Shown: positions 52,130 to 61,151 of the stretch, piece after piece
Layout of the letters: every line of letters begins with the position of its first letter
Position numbering within the stretch: position 1 is the first letter of the stretch
Source of the DNA: Sorangium cellulosum
Lineage (GTDB): Bacteria; Myxococcota_A; Polyangia; Polyangiales; Polyangiaceae
Direction of reading: 5' to 3'
Assembly (NCBI RefSeq): GCF_002950945.1
Contig: NZ_CP012673.1
Span: forward strand, 7,578,501-7,642,500
DNA: 64,000 nucleotides
Made by a program: the position numbers and the translations under genes
Notes under the pieces: model-generated
Seen by the model: only the letters and a program-made list of their open reading frames with translations
Databases searched by the model: none
Told to the model about the DNA's origin: nothing

Positions 52130-53770
52130 ATGATTGACGCCATCGCCACGCCGCCGAGCCCTCAGAACGAGCCTGTCCTCGCGTACGCCCCTGGCACGCC
52201 GGAGCGCGCGGCCCTCAAGGCGGAGCTCGAGCGCAAGGCGCGGGAGACGATCGACATCCCGATGTTCATCGACGGCGAGGCGGTCCGGACCGGAGCGCTC
52301 GACGAGGTCCGCGCGCCGCACCGGCGCGACCTCCTGCTCGCCCGCGCTCACCAGGGCGGCGCCGAGCACGTCGCGCGCGCGATCGAGGCGGCGCGGCGGG
52401 CGCACCCCGCCTGGTCGAGGACGCCGTGGACCGCGCGCGCCGCCGTGTTCCTGAAGGCGGCCGAGCTGCTCGCGACGCGGCACCGCCCCGCGCTCAACGC
52501 GGCGACGATGCTCGGGCAGAGCAAGACGGCGCTCCAGGCGGAGATCGACTCCGCCTGCGAGCTCATCGATTTCTTTCGCTACAACGTCCACTTCGCGCAC
52601 CGGATCGCCGCCGAGCAGCCGGCGAGCGCGCCCGGCACCTGGAACTTCGCCGAGCCTCGCCCGCTGGAGGGCTTCGTCTTCGCGGCGACCCCGTTCAACT
52701 TCACGGCGATCGCGGCGAACCTGCCCGCGGCCCCGGCGCTGATGGGCAACACCGTCGTCTGGAAGCCGTCGGCGAACGCGCTGTACTCCGCGCACTTCGT
52801 GATGGAGCTGCTGATCGAGTCGGGCCTCCCGCGCGGCGTCATCAACCTCGTCATGGGTCCGCCGGAGCTCGTCTCGAACGCGTGCATCGATCACCCGGAC
52901 TTCGCCGGCATCCACTTCACCGGCTCGACATCGGTCTTCCAGTCGATCTGGCGTCGCATCGGGGAGAACATCGGTCGCTACCGGAGCTACCCGCGCATCG
53001 TGGGCGAGACCGGCGGCAAGGACTTCGTCTTCGCGCACGCGAGCGCGGACGTCGACGCGCTCGCGGTGGCGCTCGTCCGGGGGGCGTACGAGTACCAGGG
53101 GCAGAAGTGCTCGGCCGCGTCGCGCGCGTACATCCCCCGCTCGATCTGGCCGGCGCTCAGGGACCGGATCGAGGGCCACATCCGGGCGATCCGCATGGGG
53201 GACGTCGCCGACTTCCGCAACTTCATGGGCGCGGTGATCGACGGGCGCGCGCATGCCCGGCTCACGGATCGGATCGCCGCGGCGAAGAAGGACCCGGCGT
53301 GCTCGCTCGTCTGCGGCGGCGGCGGGCGCGCGCACGACGGGAGCGACGGCTGGTTCGTCGAGCCGACGCTCATCGAGACCACCGATCCACGCCACGCCTT
53401 GATGACGGAGGAGCTGTTCGGGCCGGTGCTCACGGTCTGGGTCTACCCGGACGGCGAGGAGGCGAAGGCGCTCGCGCTCTGCGATGAGACGTCGCCGTAC
53501 GGCCTCACGGGCGCGGTGTTCGCCCGCGATCGGGCGTTCATCGAGGCGGCGAGCGACGCGCTGCGCTTCGCGGCGGGGAACTTCTACATCAACGACAAGC
53601 CGACCGGCGCCGTCGTCGGGCAGCAGCCGTTCGGCGGCGCGCGCGGATCCGGCACGAACGACAAGGCGGGCAGCCTCTTCAACCTGCTGCGGTGGGTCTC
53701 GCCGCGGGTCGTGAAGGAGACGTTCGCGCCCCCGCGCGCGGTCGCCTACCCGTTCATGGCGGCGGAGTAG
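52130..53770 (+). CDS. pruA: L-glutamate gamma-semialdehyde (P5C) dehydrogenase
   Basis: 546 aa from the ATG at 52130. An aldehyde dehydrogenase with the N-terminal features of the P5C branch (PMFIDGEAVRTG, NAATMLGQSKTALQAEIDSA, CELIDFFRYNVHFA). The NAD-binding region has GFVFAATPFNFTAIAANLPA and HFTGSTSVFQSIW. The catalytic Glu293 (VGETGGKDFVF) and Cys327 (GQKCSAASR) are present, with the C-terminal NFYINDKPTGAVVGQQPFGG. It oxidises glutamate semialdehyde to glutamate in proline catabolism. No proline dehydrogenase gene is adjacent. Confidence 0.95.
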   Translation: MIDAIATPPSPQNEPVLAYAPGTPERAALKAELERKARETIDIPMFIDGEAVRTGALDEVRAPHRRDLLLARAHQGGAEHVARAIEAARRAHPAWSRTPWTARAAVFLKAAELLATRHRPALNAATMLGQSKTALQAEIDSACELIDFFRYNVHFAHRIAAEQPASAPGTWNFAEPRPLEGFVFAATPFNFTAIAANLPAAPALMGNTVVWKPSANALYSAHFVMELLIESGLPRGVINLVMGPPELVSNACIDHPDFAGIHFTGSTSVFQSIWRRIGENIGRYRSYPRIVGETGGKDFVFAHASADVDALAVALVRGAYEYQGQKCSAASRAYIPRSIWPALRDRIEGHIRAIRMGDVADFRNFMGAVIDGRAHARLTDRIAAAKKDPACSLVCGGGGRAHDGSDGWFVEPTLIETTDPRHALMTEELFGPVLTVWVYPDGEEAKALALCDETSPYGLTGAVFARDRAFIEAASDALRFAAGNFYINDKPTGAVVGQQPFGGARGSGTNDKAGSLFNLLRWVSPRVVKETFAPPRAVAYPFMAAE

Positions 53771-53777
53771 AACGCGC

Positions 53778-53798
53778 GGCGAAGGGCGCTTCGTCGCC
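53778..53798 (+). terminator. Hairpin downstream of pruA
   Basis: GGCGAAG (53778-53784) pairs with CTTCGTCGCC (53789-53798) with one looped-out base and a 4-nt loop, beginning 8 bp after the pruA stop. No T-run. Probable transcription end. Confidence 0.35.
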
Positions 53799-54059
53799 CC
53801 GCACATCGGCGCCAGCGAGGAGCACAAGGCTTCGAAATGACGGGCGTACTTGTACGGTAGCGTCCGGTGGCGCCTTGCCAGCCTTGTCGGCTCCGCGAAG
53901 GGCCCGAGCCAGAATGTCCCTGTAGTCAAGTACACAACCACGAACCTACGCGTCGAAATCGTGCCGGTCCTTGTCTCACGAGGTCCAAACAGTGTAGGTG
54001 TACAATTCCTTCACGGTAACAACGAGGGACCACGGAACGCGGCAAGCGTTGGAGGTGCC

Positions 54060-55577
54060 ATGAGGTCGATGTACTTGTTGGGTCTTGTTGTAATCGGCAC
54101 GGTCGCGGCAACCGCTGCGGGTTGCGGTGGGGATGATGAGGGAGGCGGCGGAGACGGGGGCGCTGGCGGCGCCGGCGGCGCCACGAGCTCCTCGACGACC
54201 TCGGCGACCACGAGCGTCGTCTCCACCACCTCAAGCGGTGGCGGGGAAGAGGACGAGAACACCAGCATCGAGACGGCGGAACAGATCACCGTCGGCGGCG
54301 ACGCGGTGCAGGCGACGCTCGAGCCGGTCGATACGGACCAGGACTTCTACCGCTTCAGCGGGACCGAAGGGCAGATCCTGTTCATCGGGACCGATGCGAA
54401 GCCGTCGAACGACGAGACCGATCCGACCTATCCCGATCTGGTCATCACGCTGCTCAACGCCGAAGGGACCCAGATCGCCAGGAACGACGACCCGCCCGGG
54501 GGCGGCGCGAACGACAGCACGCTGTACACCGTACTGCCCGCGGATGGCGACTACTACCTCGTCGTGGAGGAGTGCACGTCGGCGCTGGGCCCGGACAGCT
54601 GCGCGCCCGCTGAGGACATCGTCAGCTTCGACTACGCGGTCGGCATCAACACGGTCGATGTGGCCGCCGAGGACGACGACAGCCTCGTCGCAGGGACGGA
54701 GCCCAACGACGAGGCCGAGCAGGCCGTCGCGCTGGGCTACGACCCCGTGAGCGGGGAGGACAGGTACTACACCACGTTCCTGTTCGGCGGCTTCGAGAGC
54801 GCGGAGGACGTCGACGTCTACTCGTTCACGCTGCCGGAGACCCCCGCCGCCGCGAACGGGCTCAAGGCCCAGTTCACCGTCTACGGCCCGACCGGACCGG
54901 AAGGCAACGGCTCCACGGTCGACGTCGGCGAGATCGCCCTCTTCAGCGCGGCCGACCTGACCACCCCCTACGCGAAGGTCGACGCCTCGAAGGGCGGCGA
55001 CATCGAGGTGCCGGTCCAGATCGGCGAGGAAGGCAAGTACTTCATCTTCGTCAAGCGCGCGCCGGGAGACGTCGGCGCGAACGACTTCTACATCCTGCTC
55101 CACAACCGCGTGGAGTCTCAAGGCGTGGAGGGCGAGGAGCTGACCAACAACCTCGCCACGACGCCGGAAGGAGACCTGGCCTCCTTCGAGAACGCAGGGG
55201 GCGGCACGAGCTACGAGGTGGACGGGCAGATCATCGCGGACGGGGTCACCGCGGACGTCGACTTCTACGAGATCCCGCTGCCTCAGAACGCAGAGCCGGA
55301 CTGGAGGGTCTCCGCCTTCTGCGGGGCGCAGCGCCACGGCTCCGGGCTCCGCGCGCTCACGGTCGAGCTGCTGAACGGCGACGGCACGGAGATCGGCGCC
55401 ACGTACACGGCCACCGAGAGCGAGACGGAGGAGCTGGTGCTCGACGGGCTCGCGCTCCCGGCGAACATCGCGGAGGACCGGCTGATCGCCAAGGTGTCGG
55501 CCGGCACGCCCGCCGACGACGTGACGAGCCGCAGCTACAACTGCCTCTTCGCCTACCTACCGCCGCAGACGAACTGA
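54060..55577 (+). CDS. Lipoprotein with PPC-type repeats
   Basis: 505 aa from the ATG at 54060, with GGAGG 4 nt upstream. The signal peptide MRSMYLLGLVVIGTVAATAA ends at a lipobox Cys22, followed by a Gly-rich and Ser/Thr-rich linker (about 25-65). Three copies of a pre-peptidase C-terminal (PPC)-like beta domain follow, each with a DxDFYxF or DVDVYSF motif (DTDQDFYRFSGTEGQILF, EDVDVYSFTLPETP, ADVDFYEIPLPQ). PPC domains usually flank secreted peptidases; here they stand alone on a surface lipoprotein. The preceding 120 bp is AT-richer and includes TACAAT at 54001, a possible -10. The M3 peptidase gene follows. Confidence 0.8.
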   Translation: MRSMYLLGLVVIGTVAATAAGCGGDDEGGGGDGGAGGAGGATSSSTTSATTSVVSTTSSGGGEEDENTSIETAEQITVGGDAVQATLEPVDTDQDFYRFSGTEGQILFIGTDAKPSNDETDPTYPDLVITLLNAEGTQIARNDDPPGGGANDSTLYTVLPADGDYYLVVEECTSALGPDSCAPAEDIVSFDYAVGINTVDVAAEDDDSLVAGTEPNDEAEQAVALGYDPVSGEDRYYTTFLFGGFESAEDVDVYSFTLPETPAAANGLKAQFTVYGPTGPEGNGSTVDVGEIALFSAADLTTPYAKVDASKGGDIEVPVQIGEEGKYFIFVKRAPGDVGANDFYILLHNRVESQGVEGEELTNNLATTPEGDLASFENAGGGTSYEVDGQIIADGVTADVDFYEIPLPQNAEPDWRVSAFCGAQRHGSGLRALTVELLNGDGTEIGATYTATESETEELVLDGLALPANIAEDRLIAKVSAGTPADDVTSRSYNCLFAYLPPQTN

Positions 55578-55705
55578 GGCTCTCGCCCCGGTGGCGCCCG
55601 CACCTCAGCGCGGGCGCCGCGGCGCGCCGCGATCTCCTCGCGGATCGTCGCTTCCGCTGACTCCCGCCCGAGCTTCCCGGTGCCCCGTGGTATAGCCGGA
55701 CCGCC

Positions 55706-57838
55706 ATGAGGGTCGGCTCCACGCCCGCGCGCACCGGGCTCTTCTCGCTCCTCCTCCTCTCCTGCAGCGCGGGCGTCCAGAGCGGGCCAGCCTCCCCTGC
55801 CCCCGCGCTCGGCAGCGCCGCGCCGGGGCAGACGGCCCCCTCGCGGACGACGCCGACGGCCGAGCCCCCGGCGCGCGCGGAGTTCGATCCCGTGGCGCTG
55901 GGAGGCACCGTGAGCGGGGTGAGGCAGCTCTGCGACGATCACCTGCGCGCGGCGGAGGAGCACCTCGGCGCGATCAAGGCGCTGAAGGGGGCGCCGCCGG
56001 AGAAGCTCACCTACGCCGCCACCCTCGGGCGGTTCGACAGCGCGGTGCTCGAGGTGAACAGCGCCGGCGACTTCCCGTACCTCATGGGCGTCGCCCACCC
56101 CGACGCGGCCGTGCGCGAGGCCGCGAGGCTCTGCGAGCCGAAGGTCGACCGGTTCACCACCGCAATGTGGCTGGACGGCGACCTCGCCGCCGTCCTCAAG
56201 GCGTACGCCGACAAGGGCGACGCCCTGCAAGGAGAGCGCGCCCGGCTCCTCGCCGACGTGCTCCGCGACTTCCGCCGCAACGGGCTCTCGCTCCCGAAGG
56301 ACCGACAGGAGCGCCTGCGCGACCTGAACGAGCAGATCACCCGGATCGGACAGGAGTTCATGGCGAACCTGTCGGCGTCGACCGGCGCGATCGAGATCGC
56401 GCCCGCATCGCTCGAGGGCCTGCCCAAGGAGTACGCGGCGAAGCACCCGCCCAAGGCGAACGGCAAGGTCGAGATCACCACCGATTACCCCGACTTCTTC
56501 CCGTTCGTCACCTACGCGAAGGACCGCAAGGCCGCGCTCGACCTCTTCGTCCTGTTCACCAACCGCGGCGGCGAGAAGAACGTGAAGCTGCTCGATCGGC
56601 TGCTCGCGCTCCGCTCCGAGAAGGCGAAGCTGCTCGGCTACAAGAGCTGGGCCGACTACGCGATCGAGCCGCGGATGGCCAAGACGAGCGGCGCCGTGCG
56701 CGCCTTCCTCGACCAGGTCAGGGCCGCGCTGAAGGAGCCCGCCAAGGCCGAGTTCGCCGAGCTCATGAAGGAGCACGTGCGGCTCGGAGGCAAGCCGACC
56801 GACAAGCTCCCGCCCTCCGAGCGCTACTACCTGGAGGACCGCGTCCGCGCGTCCAAGTACCAGTTCAGCTCGCAGGCGCTCTCGGACTACCTCGAGATCG
56901 GCGCGGTGAAGCGGGGGCTCATGGACATCACCGCGCGGATGTACGGCCTCGAGTACCAGGAGCTCCCCGCGAACGCCTGGCACCCCGACGTGACCGCGCA
57001 CGAGGTGCGCTCCGGCGGCAAGGTGATCGGGAAGTTCTACCTCGACCTCTACAGCCGGCCCGACAAGTACAAACACGCGGCGATGTTCGCGGTGAGGACG
57101 GCGAAGCGGCTCGACGACGGGTCGTGGCAGACGCCGGTCGCGGCGCTCGAGTGCAACTTCCCGAAGCCCGGGGCGCAGCCGGCGCTCATGTCCCACGAGG
57201 ACGTGGTGACCTTCTTCCACGAGTTCGGGCACGTGCTGCACCACCTCCTCACGCGCTCGGAGCTGGCCTCCTACTCGGGGACCGCGGCCGTGCGCGACTT
57301 CGTCGAGGCGCCGAGCCAGATGTTCGAGGAGTGGGCGTGGTCGCGCGAGGTGCTCGACCTGTTCGCGAAGCACCACGCGACGGGCGAGAAGATCCCGGAC
57401 GGCCTCTTCCAGGCGATGACCCGGGCGCGCGGCTTCGGGCGGGCGCTCGCGACGCAGCGGCAGCTCACGCTCGCGTCGATCGATCTGGAGCTCCACACCC
57501 GCGACCCGGGCCTCGACACGACCCAGGTCGTGGAGCAGGCGCAGCGCGCGAACGAGTCGTTCGCCTTCATCAAGGGGACGCACTTCCAGTCGAGCTTCGG
57601 GCACCTCATCACCTACGATGCGGGCTACTACGGCTACCAGTGGGCGCTGTCGCTCTCGCGCGACGTGCTCACCCGCTTCAAGCAGGAAGGGCTCCTGAAC
57701 CCCGCCGTCGCGCGCGACTTCCGCGAGGAGGTGCTCGCCAAGGGAGGCGGCGTCGAGGCGGGTGAGCTCATCGCCCGCTTCCTCGGCCGCCCGCCGAGCC
57801 ACGCCGCCTACCTCGCTTACCTCCAGGGCAAGGACTGA
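55706..57838 (+). CDS. M3 family zinc oligopeptidase lipoprotein
   Basis: 710 aa from the ATG at 55706. The lipobox is LLLLSC (Cys20), so the enzyme is membrane-attached outside the cytoplasm. The zinc motif is HEFGH (His505, Glu506, His509) with the third ligand Glu in PSQMFEEWAWS (about 537). The thimet oligopeptidase/PrlC pattern is clear: DRQERLRDLNEQITRIGQEF, TNRGGEKNVKLLDRLLALR, KFYLDLYSRPDKYKHAAMF, YDAGYYGYQWALSLSRD. It hydrolyses short peptides. Exported M3 enzymes are less common than cytoplasmic ones. It converges on the TPR gene with no clear intergenic space. Confidence 0.93.
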   Translation: MRVGSTPARTGLFSLLLLSCSAGVQSGPASPAPALGSAAPGQTAPSRTTPTAEPPARAEFDPVALGGTVSGVRQLCDDHLRAAEEHLGAIKALKGAPPEKLTYAATLGRFDSAVLEVNSAGDFPYLMGVAHPDAAVREAARLCEPKVDRFTTAMWLDGDLAAVLKAYADKGDALQGERARLLADVLRDFRRNGLSLPKDRQERLRDLNEQITRIGQEFMANLSASTGAIEIAPASLEGLPKEYAAKHPPKANGKVEITTDYPDFFPFVTYAKDRKAALDLFVLFTNRGGEKNVKLLDRLLALRSEKAKLLGYKSWADYAIEPRMAKTSGAVRAFLDQVRAALKEPAKAEFAELMKEHVRLGGKPTDKLPPSERYYLEDRVRASKYQFSSQALSDYLEIGAVKRGLMDITARMYGLEYQELPANAWHPDVTAHEVRSGGKVIGKFYLDLYSRPDKYKHAAMFAVRTAKRLDDGSWQTPVAALECNFPKPGAQPALMSHEDVVTFFHEFGHVLHHLLTRSELASYSGTAAVRDFVEAPSQMFEEWAWSREVLDLFAKHHATGEKIPDGLFQAMTRARGFGRALATQRQLTLASIDLELHTRDPGLDTTQVVEQAQRANESFAFIKGTHFQSSFGHLITYDAGYYGYQWALSLSRDVLTRFKQEGLLNPAVARDFREEVLAKGGGVEAGELIARFLGRPPSHAAYLAYLQGKD

Positions 57839-60661
57839 GCGTCCCGGGCAAGCCCCCCGCTGGAGCGCCCGCCACGGCTCGATCGCGACGCCGAGCTCCT
57901 TGCGGAGGGCGTGGTAGGCGTCCGAGACCGTGAACGAGACGAGGTCGCCGATCCTCTCCTCCGCCGTCAGCACGCCGGGCGCATCCGCGCGCGAGAGCGA
58001 CGACGCCGCGACCGAGAGGTCGCCGGTGAGCAGGTAGCCGACGCGGGCAGCGCACCGCTCGACCGAGCCCACCCAGTGGGCGAGATCGAGGGGCGCGCGG
58101 ATCTCGTAGAGCTCGAAGACCGAGGCCTCGAGCGCGTCGCGCTCGCCGTCCGTCAGGCGCTCGTCGAGCAGGGGCATCAGCGCGAGCACGGGGGCCTCGA
58201 GCTCGGCGGGCACAGGCTCCGCGGGGCGCGCCAGCTTGACGGCCGCGGCCAGGCACACGCCGAGCTCCTCGAGCGTGGGAAAGTAGAGCAGCAGGCGATG
58301 CGGCCCGACGTGGTACGCGACGTGGCTGCCCACGAGGAACGCGAGCTCGGCGGCCGTGCGCCCGCGGAGCGCCTCGCCGCCGACGAGGACACTCGGCTCC
58401 TCGACCAGCACCGCGGCGACCCCGATCGGCGCGTCCTTGCGGAGGTAGACCGCCGGCGCGGGCATCCCGAGGCACCGGCTGGCCCAGGAGAACAGCCGCA
58501 CGACGCCCGCCGCGTTCCGCTCGGCGTCCGCGCGCGCGGCCGGGTCGAGCTGAGGGAGCTTCCTCTCTCGCGCGCGCTGGGCCAGCCGCGCGCGGATCGC
58601 GGCGCCGGCGATCGACGCGAGCACCTCCTCGAGCGCGCGATCGCGATCGGCCGCGCGCAGGAGCTCCCAGGACGCCGGGCTGACCGCGTGTGCCGGCTGC
58701 ACGACGCCCGCCGGCCGGTGCTCCTCGAAGACGAAGCGCTCCCGCGCCTCGGCCGCGCCGAGGTACACGGCCACGCTCGCGGCCGCCCACGACTGGTCGG
58801 GGCGCCGGAGCTTCTGGAACGTGTCGAACAGGTCGTGGAACACCTGGACGTTGCCGGGATCGAGCACCGCCGCGGCCTGGAGGTGCGCGGCCGCCCGCTC
58901 GAGCCGCCCCGCACTCCGCGCGAGCGACGCCGCGCTGAGCCGCCCCGGGATGTCGTCGGGCCGCTCGGCCACCGCGCCCTCGAACGCCTCCAGCGCGGAG
59001 CCGGGATCCTCGAGGTGATCGCGGAAGAGCAGGCCAAGGCGGCGGCAGACCTCCCAGGTGACGTCGCTCCGCGTGCGCGGGTCCGCGATGCGCTGCGCCC
59101 GGTCGAGCATGCGCCGGTACACGAGCTCGAGCTCGCCCCACTCCTGCCGCGCGGCCAGCAGGATCGCGATGAGCGCGAGCGGATCGAGCAGCGTGGGATC
59201 GGCGTCCAGCGCGCGCTCGAGCAGGTCGATCCCGGTCTGCTCCCGCGTGACCTCGCTCAAGGTCGCGCGCGCCTCGCCCTGCATCGTCGCGCGCGCGAGA
59301 TCGAGCAGCGACTGCGCCTTCTGCCGCGGGTCCTCCACGAGCTCGACGAGGCGGCTGCGCACGTCGAGCGCCGCGTCGACGTCGCCCGCCGCCCCGTACA
59401 GCCGGTCGAGGCCGCGCAGGACGGCCGCGTCGTCGGGGCGGAGCTCGCGCGCGCGCTCGAGCACCTCGCGCGCGCGCTCCAGATCCCCGGCGATGACCTC
59501 CCAGCGCTCGGCGTACTGCACGAGCAGCGCGAGCCGGTCGTCGTCGCCCTCGACGCGCGAGAGCAGCCGCTCCTCCGCGGTGCGCAGGGCGGCGAAGTCG
59601 CGCTCGGCGAGGTGGAGCTCGACCAGCGCCTCGAGCGCGGGCCGGTGCTCGGGCGCGAGCGACAGCGCCTTCTCGAAGCTCGCGATCGCCTCGCGGCGCT
59701 TCTCCTGGCGCCATCGCGCGTACCCGATGCGCAGGTGCACCTCCGCGCGCGCGTCCCGCTGCGCGGCGCCCACGAGCGCGAGCGCCTTCTTGTACGCGGT
59801 CAGCGCCCCCTCCAGGTCCCAGGCGGCGGCGAGCGTGTCGCCGGCCGCGAGGTACTGCGCGACCGGGTCGTCCGGCGCGGGCGCCGGCGTGGTGGCGATC
59901 TCCACCTCGCTCTGCGGCGCCTCGGCCTCCGGCGACGAGGCCGCGCGGGAGCCGCCCTCGCGCGGGGCGAGCACCGCGACGGCGCCCCGCCCGCGCACGC
60001 GCGCGAAGCACGGGATGGCGCCGGCGAGCTCGGGGCTCCGCTCGACACGGCGGAAGATCGCCTCCGCGGTGAGGCCGCGCTCCGGCTCGACCTCGTCGAG
60101 GTGCTCGACGAAGGCGCGGGTGAACACCGACGGCACCTCGCTGCCGACCTCTCCGATCGGGTGGGCCGCCACGAGGAGCTCGATCGCCATCCCGTCGGGC
60201 GCCACCGCCCGCTCCGCGGCGGTGACCACGTCGCGCGACGTCACCCCGGGCCCGTGGTGGCCCTCGATCACGAAGAGCACCGCGCCGCGGGCGCGATCGC
60301 GGAACACCGCGGCGATGTCGCCCAGCGCGTCGCCCATGCCGGGGTTCTCGGGATCGAGGCAGAGGAAGAGCTCTCCTTCCGGCGACAGCGCGACGGCGCT
60401 GGAGGCATAGAAGAGGAACAGGGAGGACGCCTCGTCGCGGGCGGCTTCCTCCGCGTCGACCAGGGTCTTCCTCGTCGCCGCGAGCTCGTCGAACAGCGCG
60501 TCGAGCTGCTCCGCGAGATCCCGCGCTGGATCGACGTCGACCACCCGGAAGCCCGCGTCGTCGAGCGAGAGGCGGGCCCGGATGAGATCACCGTCCAGCG
60601 AGCCGGGCGCCGGCCTCTGATCGCGGTGAAAGCCGGGCGTGGCGACGATCGCCAAGCGCAT
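57839..60661 (-). CDS. TPR protein with degenerate caspase-like head (3' end unresolved)
   Basis: Starts at the ATG at 60661 with GAGGAGAGGG upstream; 941 codons carry recognisable protein down to 57839. Residues 1-240 resemble a caspase-fold domain: the FYFSGHG His loop reads FYASSAV (84-90) and the LLDCCHSG Cys loop reads VIEGHHG (131-137), so both catalytic residues are lost. TPR-type helical repeats follow (about 280-640). A C-terminal domain has SHVAYH where an M48-like fold would have HExxH, also inactive. The frame does not stop: it stays open antisense to the peptidase gene to 55553. A TAA lies one frame over at about 57817, so a frameshift near the C7 run at 57851 is possible. Scaffold role inferred. 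Confidence 0.7.
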
Positions 60662-60809
60662 CAGATCGCCCTCTCCTCATTGCCTGCGCGCATGTAGGTG
60701 AGCAATCTATCAGGGCCGCGCCCGAAGCGAAGCGGGTTGCCGCCCTGCGCGCGACGCCGCCTCGGGTAAGGTCCCCTGCGCGACGTATCACTCCGGGAGA
60801 GAAATACCG

Positions 60810-61139
60810 ATGAGCGAAGGCAGGGGTCGTTGGTGGACGGAAGCGCTAGGGCGCTACCGCAGAGCTCGCGCCGCCGGGCGCGGGCTCCCGAGAGGCGCGC
60901 CCGCCGTGGCGCTCGCGCTGGCGATGGCCCTCGGATCCGGCTGCGGCGGCGTGTGCGACGAGGCGGAGGATCACATGGAGGAGTGCGGCTACCACGGCAG
61001 CGGCCTCACGGACGAGGCGGCGTGCGAGGGCGCCGCCCGGTGCGCCTCCGCGTGCGCCGCGGAGGTCCCCTGCGGCGCGTTCGACGGGACCGACCGGGCC
61101 GCGTTCGAGCGCTACATGAAGTGCTTAGATACCTGCTGA
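60810..61139 (+). CDS. Small cysteine-rich lipoprotein
   Basis: 109 aa from the ATG at 60810. A basic N-region precedes the hydrophobic AVALALAMALGSGC with lipobox Cys45. The mature 64 residues contain ten cysteines (GGVCDEAEDHMEECG, ACEGAARCASACAAEVPCG, MKCLDTC). A disulfide-bonded extracytoplasmic protein; no family recognised. It resembles in style the longer Cys-rich lipoprotein at 47554. It converges on the kinase gene (12 bp). Confidence 0.75.
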   Translation: MSEGRGRWWTEALGRYRRARAAGRGLPRGAPAVALALAMALGSGCGGVCDEAEDHMEECGYHGSGLTDEAACEGAARCASACAAEVPCGAFDGTDRAAFERYMKCLDTC

Positions 61140-61151
61140 CACGCGCGGCGC

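Noticed and set aside
57911..60697. Plus-strand 928-codon frame
   Set aside because: Shadow of the TPR gene; its composition is Arg/Ala/Gly-rich without domains.
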